From contig JAHLLK010000139.1 of the NCBI GenBank assembly GCA_020444165.1, forward strand, positions 1 to 7,190: DNA of 7,190 bases. Reading direction: 5' to 3'. Shown here piece after piece: positions 1-6,867 of the stretch (position 1 is its first letter; each line of letters begins with the position of its first letter). The DNA comes from Deltaproteobacteria bacterium (lineage in GTDB: Bacteria; Desulfobacterota; Desulfarculia; Desulfarculales; Desulfarculaceae). The notes beneath the pieces are model-generated. The model searched no databases. It saw only the letters and a list, made by a program, of their open reading frames with translations, and was not told the origin of the DNA. A program made the position numbers and the translations under genes.

Positions 1-813
1 CCCATCATCGCCATGACCGCCAACGCCATGGCCGGGGACCGGGAAAAGGCCCTGGAAGCGGGCATGAACGACCACGTGGCCAAACCCATCGACCCGGATC
101 TTTTGTTTGGCGCCCTCAAGCGGTGGATCAAGCCGGGGGTGCGGGGCTTCACGCCCCAGGCCGGGGGCCCGGCCGCGGGGCCGGCCGCGCCGGCCGGGGA
201 GGTGTCCCTGCCCGCGGCCATCGTGGGCTTCGATCTGGCCGACGGCCTCGCCCGGGTGGGCGGCAACGCCAAGCTCTACCAGAGCCTGTTGATCAAACTC
301 CGGGAGGGTTACGCCGGCGCCCCGGCCGAGGTGGCCGGGCACCTGGCCGCCGGCCGCCGGGAGGAGGCCCAGCGCCTGGCCCACAGCCTGAAGGGGGTGG
401 CCGGCAACGTGGGCGCCGGGGAGTTGCAGGCCGCAGCCGCGGCCCTGGAGGCCGCGGTGAGGGAGGAGCGCGCCGCGGATTACGAACCCCTGGTGGCCGA
501 CCTGGGGAGAGTAGTGGCCTTGGTGACGGAAGCGCTGGGGGTCTTGGGCCCGGCCCCGGCTCCCGCGGCCCCCTCGCCGGCGGCGCCGGCCGCCTCGCCG
601 GCCCAGCGCGCGGCCGTGTTGGACGAGCTGGCCGCGGCGCTCAAGACCAGGAAACCCAAGCCCAGCAAGGAGGCCTTTCAAAAGGTGGCCGACCTGGGCT
701 GGCCTTCGGAATTCTCTCTGGAGCTGGCCGATTTGGGCAAGCTGGTGGGCAAGTACAAGTTCATGGACGCCCTCACCCTGGTGGAGGCGCTCAAGGCCAA
801 GCAGGAAGGATGA
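1..813 (+). CDS. Hybrid sensor histidine kinase, C-terminal part (REC end - HPt - C-terminal domain), 5' truncated by window
   Basis: The reading frame is open from base 1, so the gene begins upstream; about 270 C-terminal residues are present. The first ~40 residues are the end of a receiver domain: the PIIAMTANAM strand carries the conserved Thr, and AKPID carries the conserved Lys (residue 28 of the partial protein). A Gly/Ala/Pro-rich linker follows, then an HPt domain with the phospho-accepting His in LAHSLKG (codon 382-384). After a second Pro/Ala-rich linker (about 540-600) comes a ~60-residue helical domain ending in a GKYKFMDALTLVEAL segment, of a kind often found at the C-terminus of BarA-like hybrid kinases. 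In such proteins phosphate passes from kinase His to REC Asp to HPt His and on to a separate response regulator. The REC-HD-GYP gene 6 bases downstream is the obvious recipient. The kinase core and sensor domains are outside the window, so the signal cannot be inferred. Confidence 0.93.
   Translation, partial: PIIAMTANAMAGDREKALEAGMNDHVAKPIDPDLLFGALKRWIKPGVRGFTPQAGGPAAGPAAPAGEVSLPAAIVGFDLADGLARVGGNAKLYQSLLIKLREGYAGAPAEVAGHLAAGRREEAQRLAHSLKGVAGNVGAGELQAAAAALEAAVREERAADYEPLVADLGRVVALVTEALGVLGPAPAPAAPSPAAPAASPAQRAAVLDELAAALKTRKPKPSKEAFQKVADLGWPSEFSLELADLGKLVGKYKFMDALTLVEALKAKQEG
803..810 (+). promoter_or_regulatory. Ribosome binding site for the REC-HD-GYP gene
   Basis: AGGAAGGA ends 9 bases before the ATG at 820 and lies inside the last codons of the upstream kinase gene. 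It fixes the start of the next gene and supports translational coupling of the pair. Confidence 0.75.
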
Positions 814-819
814 AGCTCC

Positions 820-1950
820 ATGCTTAAGCAACTGGCGGAATGCAACGTCTTGGTGGTGGATGACACCGAAGCCAACCTGGATATCCTGGTGGAGGCCTTG
901 GGGGATATTTACGACGTATCCGTGGCCATCGACGGCGAGTCGGCCCTGGAGGCGGTGGCCGAAAACCCCCCGGACATCATCCTCCTGGACATCATGATGC
1001 CCGGCATCGACGGCTACGAAGTCTGCCAGCGCTTGAAAGCCGATCCGCGCTACGCCAAGATCCCGGTGGTCTTCCTGACCGCCATGACCGAAGTGGCCAA
1101 CAAGACCAAGGGCTTCCAACTGGGCGCGGTGGATTACGTGACCAAGCCCTTTGAGATCATGGAGGTGCAGGCCCGGGTGGAAACCCACCTCGCCCTTATG
1201 TTGGCCCGCCGCGAGCTGGAGATGCAGAACGAGATCCTGGAGCAGAAGGTGGCCGAGCGCACCCGGGAGCTGGAGCTGACCCAGGAGGTGACCATCTACA
1301 GCCTGGCCACCCTCTGCGAAACCCGGGACAACGAAACCGGCGGCCACATCCTCCGGACCCAGCGCTACGTGGGGGCCCTGGCCAAGAAACTGTCCCAGAG
1401 CCCCAAATTCGCCGACCAACTGGACCCCCGCACCGTGGAGCTTTTGTACCGCTGCGCCCCCCTGCACGACATCGGCAAGGTGGGGGTGCCCGACGCCATC
1501 CTCCTGAAGCCCGGCCGGCTTACCGACGACGAGTTCGAGGTCATGCGGACCCACTGCGAGCTGGGGTTCCAGGCCCTGTTGAAATCCGAGAAGCTTTTCC
1601 TGACCGAGAACCTGCCCTCGTTCCTGAACCACGCCAAGGACATCGCCTTCACCCACCAGGAGAAGTGGAACGGCACCGGCTATCCCCGCCGGCTCAAGGG
1701 CGAGGAGATCCCCCTGTCCGGCCGCATCATGGCCGTGGCCGACGTTTACGACGCGCTCATCTGCCAGCGGGTTTACAAGCCGCCCTTCAGCCACGCCAAG
1801 GCGGTGGAGATCATCACCAAGGACAGCGGCAGCCACTTTGACCCCGACGTGGTGGACGCCTTCCTGGAGATCCAGGAGGAGATCCGGGCCATCGCCCTGG
1901 AGCTGGCCGACCACGAGGAGGAGAAAAAGGCCCTGGCCGGGGAGAGCTAG
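820..1950 (+). CDS. Response regulator with HD-GYP domain (REC-HD-GYP), predicted c-di-GMP phosphodiesterase
   Basis: 376 residues, complete. Residues ~8-125 are a receiver domain: acidic pair in VVDD (13-14), phospho-acceptor D57 in LLDIMMP, T87 in FLTA, K109 in VTKPF. Residues ~127-160 are a charged helical linker, likely a signalling coiled coil. Residues ~160-355 are an HD-GYP domain, which hydrolyses cyclic di-GMP in this RpfG-like class. Visible metal-ligand positions are E172 and H176 (ETGGH), H216-D217 (HDIGK), H245 and D308 (VADVYDAL). The signature 279-289 reads HQEKWNGTGYP rather than the usual HHExxDGxGYP: the second His is Gln and the Asp before Gly is Asn. The GYP triad is intact, so catalysis is plausible but metal content may differ. 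The ATG at 820 has a good ribosome binding site and lies 6 bases after the HPt-kinase stop, so the two genes are very likely co-transcribed and partners. The last ~20 residues are Glu/Lys-rich. Confidence 0.95.
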   Translation: MLKQLAECNVLVVDDTEANLDILVEALGDIYDVSVAIDGESALEAVAENPPDIILLDIMMPGIDGYEVCQRLKADPRYAKIPVVFLTAMTEVANKTKGFQLGAVDYVTKPFEIMEVQARVETHLALMLARRELEMQNEILEQKVAERTRELELTQEVTIYSLATLCETRDNETGGHILRTQRYVGALAKKLSQSPKFADQLDPRTVELLYRCAPLHDIGKVGVPDAILLKPGRLTDDEFEVMRTHCELGFQALLKSEKLFLTENLPSFLNHAKDIAFTHQEKWNGTGYPRRLKGEEIPLSGRIMAVADVYDALICQRVYKPPFSHAKAVEIITKDSGSHFDPDVVDAFLEIQEEIRAIALELADHEEEKKALAGES

Positions 1951-2002
1951 GAGGGTGCCGGAGAAATGGGGAGAGATGGGGGAAAACCCCACCAAATTCA
2001 GC

Positions 2003-2018
2003 CGGCGCCACGGCGCCA
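2003..2018 (+). repeat. Tandem 8-bp repeat CGGCGCCA x2 in the leader of the sulfatase gene
   Basis: Two perfect adjacent copies of CGGCGCCA sit directly before the ribosome binding site; each contains the palindrome GGCGCC. The flanks CCGGC (2002-2006) and GCCGG (2022-2026) are also complementary and would enclose the ribosome binding site in a stem-loop. GC-rich leaders often show such pairing by chance, so a regulatory role is only a possibility. Confidence 0.5.
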
Positions 2019-2022
2019 GGAG
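2018..2022 (+). promoter_or_regulatory. Ribosome binding site deciding the start of the sulfatase gene
   Basis: AGGAG lies 9 bases before the ATG at 2032. That start puts two Arg and a hydrophobic stretch at the N-terminus, as expected for an export signal. The longer in-frame alternative (ATG 1966, with AGGAGG at 1949-1954, 11 bases upstream) would add 22 polar residues ahead of the signal peptide and is less likely. Confidence 0.6.
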
Positions 2023-2031
2023 CCGGATAAC

Positions 2032-3846
2032 ATGCCTGCTTGCCCTGCCTCCTTGCTGCGGCGCTTTGTCCTGACCCTGACCCTGACCCTGACCTTGGGC
2101 CGGGGCCTCGCCCTCGCCCTGCTGGCCGGCGGGCTGGCCTGCGACCAATCCCCACCGCCGCCGCCTCCGCCGCCCACCCCCTCGGCCGCGGCCGACCTCA
2201 CGGCCTATTGCCAGAAACAGCACGGCTCGCCCCGGGTGGAGCGGGTGTCCGAGCACGTGTGGGCAGCCCTGGGTTATGACCTCTCCAACGTGATCCTCAT
2301 CAGCACCCCGGCCGGCAAGGTCATCGTGGACACCGGGGCCAGCCTGACCCGGGCCGCCCGCATCCGCCAGGACCTGGAGGCCCAGGCGCCGCCCGGGCCG
2401 GTGTTGGCCGTGATCTTCACCCACAGCCACGCGGACCACATCGCCGGGGCCAGCGTGTGGGCCGGGCCGGACACCCCCATCTGGGCCACCAGCCGCTTCA
2501 TCCCCGACCTGTTGAAACAGTACTCCCTGTTCATGCCGGCCGAGAAGACCCGGGGCCGGCGCCAGTTCGGCCTGCACGTGCCGCCCGCCGCGGTGCCCTG
2601 CTCGGCCCTGGGCCAGCGCCTGGAGCCGGGCGCCCTGCGGGGCTCCGGCGCGCTGTTGCCCAACCACACCTTCCACGACCACCAGAAGCTCACCTTCGGC
2701 GGCCTGGAGGTGGAGCTGCTGGCCGCCCCGGGCGAGACCGAGGACACCTTAGCCGTGTGGGTGCCAGCCGACCGCACCCTGATCCCGGGCGATGATTTCT
2801 ACAACGCCTTCCCCAACCTCTACACCCTGCGGGGCACCAGCCCCCGGCCGGTGGACGGCTGGATCAAGAGCCTGGACGCCATGCGGGCCCTGGCCCCGGA
2901 GCACCTGGCCCCCACCCACACCAACCCCCGCCACGGCCGGGAGGACATCACCCAGGCGCTCACCAATTACCGCGACGCCATCCAATGGGTGCGGGACGAG
3001 GTGGTGCGCCGGGCCAACCAGGGCCAGGACCTGGACACCATCGCCCACGAGGCCCGCCTGCCTGCCCGCCTGGCCGGACTGCCCTATCTGCAGCCCACCT
3101 ACGGGCAGGTGGATTGGTCGGTGCGGGCCATATACACCAACTATCTGGGCTGGTTCGACGGCCGGCCCGAGGCGCTCTATCCCCTGGGCCCCCGGGAGAC
3201 CGCGGCCCGGGAGGTGCGGCTTATGGGCGGGCCGGTCCGGGTGCTGAAGCTGGGCCGCCAGGCCCTGGCGGAGAAAGACCCCCGCTGGGCCCTGCACCTG
3301 TTGGCCAAGCTCCGGCGGAGTGGAGAAGCCCAAGGCGGGCTGGCCCCCCAATTGAACGCCGCCCTGGCCGAGGCCTGCCAGGCGGTGGCCTACACCACGG
3401 CCAACACCAATGGCCGGGCCTATCTTTTGGAGATGGCCTGGGAATACGCCGGGGGAGCGCCCGAGAACACCCGCACCAAGCCCCGGGCCGAACTGATCGC
3501 CCACATCCCCCTGGACTACATCCTGCAAATGCTCACCCGCCAGCTCAACCCGGCCAAGGCGGCGGGGGTGCACGAGTCCATGGGCCTGGAGTTCCCGGAT
3601 GAACACCAGCACTACACCCTGACCGTGCGCTACGGCCTGGCCCAGGTGACCCCGGGCGGGCCCCTGCCCGGCGACCCCCCGCCCCTGGCGATCCTGACCT
3701 TGAACGCGGCCGACCTGCGGGGCCTGGTCACCGGGGAGGAGGGCCTGGCTGGTCTGGTGGCCGGAGGGCACATCGGCTTGCAGGGCTCCCTGACCGACAC
3801 CTTGCGCTTCTGGTTCCGCTTCGAGCGCCCGGGGAGTGACGGCTAA
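2032..3846 (+). CDS. Exported alkyl sulfatase-like metallo-beta-lactamase-fold hydrolase (SdsA/YjcS type)
   Basis: 604 residues from ATG 2032. N-terminus: R10-R11 and a hydrophobic core at 13-36 rich in Leu-Thr and Leu-Ala, ending at C37, then eight prolines (41-48). This suggests a signal peptide and possibly a lipoprotein, although the residues before C37 (Gly-Leu-Ala) are a poor lipobox. Residues ~65-300 are the metallo-beta-lactamase domain with the metal motif THSHADH (130-136), PGETED (233-238), GDDF (253-256) followed by NLYTLRG, and TH (295-296). Residues ~305-430 resemble the alkyl sulfatase dimerisation domain (YGQVDWSVRAIYTNYLGWFDG, split here as 357-367 and 368-377). Residues ~490-600 resemble the SCP2-like C-terminal domain. 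Family members cleave alkyl sulfates such as dodecyl sulfate to alcohol and sulfate using two zinc ions. Domain order and length fit the family; the exact substrate is unknown. It lies between two signalling genes in the same orientation with 81-base spacers. Confidence is high for the family and moderate for sulfatase activity. Confidence 0.88.
   Translation: MPACPASLLRRFVLTLTLTLTLGRGLALALLAGGLACDQSPPPPPPPPTPSAAADLTAYCQKQHGSPRVERVSEHVWAALGYDLSNVILISTPAGKVIVDTGASLTRAARIRQDLEAQAPPGPVLAVIFTHSHADHIAGASVWAGPDTPIWATSRFIPDLLKQYSLFMPAEKTRGRRQFGLHVPPAAVPCSALGQRLEPGALRGSGALLPNHTFHDHQKLTFGGLEVELLAAPGETEDTLAVWVPADRTLIPGDDFYNAFPNLYTLRGTSPRPVDGWIKSLDAMRALAPEHLAPTHTNPRHGREDITQALTNYRDAIQWVRDEVVRRANQGQDLDTIAHEARLPARLAGLPYLQPTYGQVDWSVRAIYTNYLGWFDGRPEALYPLGPRETAAREVRLMGGPVRVLKLGRQALAEKDPRWALHLLAKLRRSGEAQGGLAPQLNAALAEACQAVAYTTANTNGRAYLLEMAWEYAGGAPENTRTKPRAELIAHIPLDYILQMLTRQLNPAKAAGVHESMGLEFPDEHQHYTLTVRYGLAQVTPGGPLPGDPPPLAILTLNAADLRGLVTGEEGLAGLVAGGHIGLQGSLTDTLRFWFRFERPGSDG
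2071..2094 (+). repeat. Hexanucleotide tandem repeat CTGACC x4 inside the signal peptide
   Basis: Four exact copies of CTGACC encode Leu-Thr repeats (residues 14-21) in the hydrophobic core of the sulfatase signal peptide. Two CTCGCC copies follow at 2107-2118, encoding Leu-Ala. The unit is a multiple of three, so slippage would change the length of the signal core without shifting the frame. Confidence 0.85.
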
Positions 3847-3848
3847 GC

Positions 3849-3865
3849 CGGTTCGCGGAGAACCG
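3849..3865 (+). other. Small stem-loop just after the sulfatase stop codon
   Basis: CGGTTC (3849-3854) pairs perfectly with GAACCG (3860-3865) around a 5-base loop, two bases after the TAA stop at 3844-3846. There is no T-tract after it, so it is not a standard intrinsic terminator. It could be an mRNA-stabilising or processing hairpin between co-transcribed genes, or chance. Its 3' arm overlaps the upstream GTG (3865) that could in principle start the kinase gene. Confidence 0.4.
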
Positions 3866-3915
3866 TGTCATGGTGGGAGCGCTGGCCCGCACCCGGGGGA
3901 AGCCGTAGCCCAACC

Positions 3916-3920
3916 AAGGG
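3916..3920 (+). promoter_or_regulatory. Likely ribosome binding site for the downstream hybrid kinase
   Basis: AAGGG lies 7 bases before the GTG at 3928. The competing GTG at 3865 has GGAG only 4 bases upstream, which is tight. Confidence 0.45.
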
Positions 3921-3927
3921 AAACCGT

Positions 3928-6516
3928 GTGAAATCTTTGGCCAGACTGTGGCCCCGGGGCCTGCCGCGTGATGCGGACAACCTCTTCGACCTGGAGGAGT
4001 GGCGGGGCTGGTTCGGCGACGTGCTGAACCTGCTCTTCGTGGTGCTCCTGCCTCTGAGCATCTTCATCAGCGCGCGGGTGCTCCTGGCCCAGGGTCACCA
4101 TCTCCTGGTGGCTCTGGACGTGGTGCTGTGGCTGACCCTCTTGACGCGCTACCTGTTTTTCCGGAGCGTGGTCCGGCCCAGCCACAAGCTCCTCTGGCTG
4201 GCCATCCTCTACGTCATGACCCTGAGCTTTTTCGTGGGCCTGGGGCCCAACTACGCCCGGGCGGCCTGGCTCATGTTCGGCGCGGTGCTGGCGGCCCTGT
4301 TGTATGGGGCTTGGGGCGGCGCGGCAGCCTCCTTGGGCAACGGGGCGGCCTTGGTGGCCTTGTACCTGCTCCTGGACCCCCAGAACCCGGCCTGGGCCGA
4401 GACCTACCGCCTGGGCGCCCTCCCCTGGACCATGTTCGTGGTCAATTCCTCGCTCCTGGCCCTGGGGGCCAGCCTGCCGGTGGGCTTCCTCATCGGCCGG
4501 CTGGACCGGGCCCTGACCAACGAGCAACAGGCCCATCAGCGGCTGCAAGCTGAGGTGGCCGAGCGGGTCCAGGCCGAGAGGACCCTTTCCGAGCACCAGG
4601 CCCGGCTGGACAAGCTCACCGCGGATCTGCCCCAGGTGGTGCTGTTTCAGTTCCGCGAACCGCCCGCCGGGCCGGGGCGTTTCACCCTGGTCAGCGGCAA
4701 CGTGGCGGCCCTCTCGGAGGTGACGCCCGTGGCGGTGCTCCAGGACCCGGAGGCCATCTTCGGCCAGCTCCGGCCCGCCGATCGCCAAAAGCTGGAGGCC
4801 CGGCACCTGGCGGCGCGGCGGAGCCTGACCACGCTGCGCCTGGAGGTGCAGTGCCTTTTGCCCAGCGGGGCCCGGCGCTGGTACGAAGTGGTCTCCACCC
4901 CCCGGACCGAGCCGGACGGCGGGGTGTTGTGGGACGGGGTGTGGCTGGACATCAACGAGCGCAAGCGCTTCGAGGAGGATCTGGTCAAGAGCGAGGAGCG
5001 CTACCGCCTGGTGGTGGACCACGCCCAGGAGGGCATCGTCATCACCCAGCTCACCCGCATCAGTTTTTGCAACCGCCGCTTGGCGGAGATGGCCGGCTGC
5101 TCGGCCGAGGAGCTTTTGGCCACCCCCCTGGAAGACCTCCTGCACCCGGACGAACGCGGCTTTCTCACCCAGCAGATGTTGCAGCGCTACCGGGGCCTGT
5201 CCCTGCCTTCCCGCTTCCGGCTCAGGGTGGTGCCTAAGACCGGCGGGGTGGTGTGGCTGGACTGCCACAGCGCCCTGGTTACCTGGGAGGGGGCTCCGGC
5301 CATCCTGAGCTTCGTCACCGACATCTCCGAGTTGGTGCAGGCCGAGGAGCGGCACCGCCGCTACGAGGCCGAAATGCGCCAGGCCCAGAAGATGGAGGCG
5401 GTGGGCACCCTGGCCGGGGGCATTGCCCACGATTTCAACAACATCCTCACCGCCGTCATGGGCTACACCGAGCTGTTGCAGCTCCGGCTGGCCCAATTGC
5501 CCGAGGACGCCGGCTATTTGGCCCAGGTCATGGCCGGCTGCGAGCGGGCCCGGGAGCTGATCCGGCAGATCCTCACCTTCAGCCACCAGGCCCAGCCGGA
5601 GCCGCGGCCCGTGCAGGTGCGCGATCCGGTGGCCGAGGCCCTGCGGCTCCTCCGGGCCTCCCTGCCGGCCACCGTGGACATCCGGGCCGACCTGGCCAGC
5701 CAGGCCCAGGTGCTGGGCGACGCCACGAGCATCCACCAAGTGCTCATGAACCTGGGGGCCAACGCGGGCCAAGCCCTGGGGGAGCGGGACGGCATACTGT
5801 GGGTGGGGCTCTATGACCTCAACCTGGACGAGGCCGCGGCGGGCGACCACGCGGACCTGGCCCCGGGCCCTTACGTGCGGCTGGTGGTGTCCGACAACGG
5901 CCGGGGCATGAGCCCCGAGGTGCGGGAGCGGATCTTCGATCCCTTCTTCACCACCAGGAAGCGGGGCGAGGGCACCGGCCTGGGCCTGGCCGTGACCCAC
6001 GGCATAATCAAGGGCATGGGCGGGGAGATCCAGGTGCAGAGCCAGCCCGGCCAGGGCACCATCTTCGACATCCTGCTCCCGGCGTTGGACACCCCCGCCC
6101 CGGGCGAGGCCGCCGCGGCCGCGCCGCTCTACCGGGGCCACGGCCGGGTGTTGGTGGTGGATGACGAGGAGGCGGTGCGCCAGGTGCTGGGCCGCATGCT
6201 GGAGATGCTGGGCTTCACCGTGGTCACCGCGTTCGACGGCGCGGCGGCCCTGGCCCGCCTGGAGCGCGAGCCCGGGGATTTCGATTTGGTGGTCACCGAT
6301 CTGATAATGCCCCGGCTCACCGGCGACGCCCTGGCCCAGGAGATCGCGGCGCGGGGCCTGCATCTCCCCGTGATCCTGGCCACCGGCCAGGGCCGGGGTT
6401 TCGCCCAGGAGGAGCTGGCGGCCCTGGGCATCCAGGCGCAGTTGCACAAGCCGATATCGCTGCGCAAGCTCTCGGAGACCTTGGCGGCGGTGCTGGGGGA
6501 GAAGGGGGAGGGGTAG
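3928..6516 (+). CDS. Membrane-bound PAS-containing hybrid sensor histidine kinase with C-terminal receiver
   Basis: 862 residues from GTG 3928. Residues ~31-190 hold about six hydrophobic helices, an integral-membrane sensor or anchor region I cannot assign to a named family. A helical linker (~190-225) leads to a divergent PAS (~226-350, with a PAC-like end at WLDINERKR) and a second PAS (~351-472, ending FVTDISELV). The kinase core has the H-box [11 protein letters not shown] with H501, the N-box [10 protein letters not shown] (608-617), DNGRGM (656-661), FDPFFTT (670-676) and GTGLGLAV (682-689). The receiver (~738-855) has VDDEE, phospho-acceptor D791 (TDLIMP), T819 and K841 (HKPI). No HPt is present, so onward phosphotransfer would need a separate HPt, or the REC may be regulatory. 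A GTG at 3865 would add 21 residues, but that stretch has many codons ending in A or T (7 of 20), unlike the gene body, so 3928 is preferred. The stop is followed after 33 bases by an mscS fragment. Co-transcription with the sulfatase is plausible but unproven. Confidence 0.94.
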   Translation: MKSLARLWPRGLPRDADNLFDLEEWRGWFGDVLNLLFVVLLPLSIFISARVLLAQGHHLLVALDVVLWLTLLTRYLFFRSVVRPSHKLLWLAILYVMTLSFFVGLGPNYARAAWLMFGAVLAALLYGAWGGAAASLGNGAALVALYLLLDPQNPAWAETYRLGALPWTMFVVNSSLLALGASLPVGFLIGRLDRALTNEQQAHQRLQAEVAERVQAERTLSEHQARLDKLTADLPQVVLFQFREPPAGPGRFTLVSGNVAALSEVTPVAVLQDPEAIFGQLRPADRQKLEARHLAARRSLTTLRLEVQCLLPSGARRWYEVVSTPRTEPDGGVLWDGVWLDINERKRFEEDLVKSEERYRLVVDHAQEGIVITQLTRISFCNRRLAEMAGCSAEELLATPLEDLLHPDERGFLTQQMLQRYRGLSLPSRFRLRVVPKTGGVVWLDCHSALVTWEGAPAILSFVTDISELVQAEERHRRYEAEMRQAQKMEAVGTLAGGIAHDFNNILTAVMGYTELLQLRLAQLPEDAGYLAQVMAGCERARELIRQILTFSHQAQPEPRPVQVRDPVAEALRLLRASLPATVDIRADLASQAQVLGDATSIHQVLMNLGANAGQALGERDGILWVGLYDLNLDEAAAGDHADLAPGPYVRLVVSDNGRGMSPEVRERIFDPFFTTRKRGEGTGLGLAVTHGIIKGMGGEIQVQSQPGQGTIFDILLPALDTPAPGEAAAAAPLYRGHGRVLVVDDEEAVRQVLGRMLEMLGFTVVTAFDGAAALARLEREPGDFDLVVTDLIMPRLTGDALAQEIAARGLHLPVILATGQGRGFAQEELAALGIQAQLHKPISLRKLSETLAAVLGEKGEG

Positions 6517-6549
6517 GATCGCCACGCCCCGTCCGGCGCCCGATGGCCC

Positions 6550-6867
6550 GTGACCGCGGCCAAGGCGGTGAAGCGGGTGCGCACCCTGCCCGAGCCGCAG
6601 TGCCGCCTGGTGGAGTTCGGCGACAGCTCCATCAACTTCACCCTGCTGGTCTGGGTGGAAGACCCCATGAACGGGCTCATGAACGTGAAGGACGCGGTGC
6701 TAAGCGCGGTGTGGCGGGCCTTCCGGGACGGGGGGATCAAGATTCCGTTCCCGCAGCGGGATGTGCATATTGTGGGGGGAGAGGAGAAGGAGGGGGCGGG
6801 GGAAGGGAGAGGAGCGAGAATGTTAACGAAATCCGGGGAGACAGTAGTTGGCAGTGTGGCAGGTTAA
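6550..6867 (+). pseudogene. Orphan C-terminal fragment of an MscS-family mechanosensitive channel
   Basis: The first ~75 codons match the end of the cytoplasmic domain of MscS-type small-conductance channels: LPEPQCRLVEFGDSSINF (13-30), WVEDPMNGLMNVKDAVLSA (35-53) and the family's terminal GIKIPFPQRDVHI motif (62-74). The pore and transmembrane helices, normally 200 or more residues upstream, are absent. The kinase gene stops at 6516 and the gap is only 33 bases, too short to hold them in any frame, so this is a decapitated remnant. The family motif ends at about base 6771; the further 30 codons to the TAA at 6865-6867 read through a G/A-rich tract and look non-native. The frame is shown from GTG 6550, but no good ribosome binding site is visible and it is probably not translated usefully. 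Alternative: a real small protein derived from the MscS beta/alpha-beta domain, which I consider unlikely. Confidence 0.75.
6774..6820 (+). other. G/A-rich tract with several G-runs
   Basis: 45 of 47 bases are purines. It holds runs of six (6774-6779), five (6792-6796), five (6798-6802) and three (6805-6807) G. The runs could support a G-quadruplex, although the first loop would be 12 bases long. It begins just after the last MscS motif and marks the boundary between the GC-rich gene block and the lower-GC tail. Confidence 0.6.

Noticed and set aside
123..827. 234-codon plus-strand frame overlapping the HPt kinase
   Set aside because: Gly/Arg/Pro-rich frame-shifted shadow of the REC-HPt coding sequence, which has clear motifs in its own frame.
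2749..3771. 340-codon minus-strand frame opposite the sulfatase
   Set aside because: Gly/Gln/Val-rich with no recognisable domain, lying wholly over a strongly supported plus-strand gene; an antisense shadow.
3870..3908. Twelve-codon upstream ORF (ATG 3870 to TAG 3906-3908) between the sulfatase and kinase
   Set aside because: No ribosome binding site at good distance, no regulatory codon pattern, and a length expected by chance.
3868..6525. Very long minus-strand open frame (about 885 codons) opposite the hybrid kinase
   Set aside because: Its translation is a low-complexity Gln/His/Gly/Arg-rich product with no domain motifs. It mirrors the codon positions of the kinase, as usual in GC-rich genes where stop codons are rare in the antisense frame.
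6517..6549. Intrinsic terminator after the hybrid kinase
   Set aside because: No stable hairpin followed by a T-run is present in the 33-base gap.
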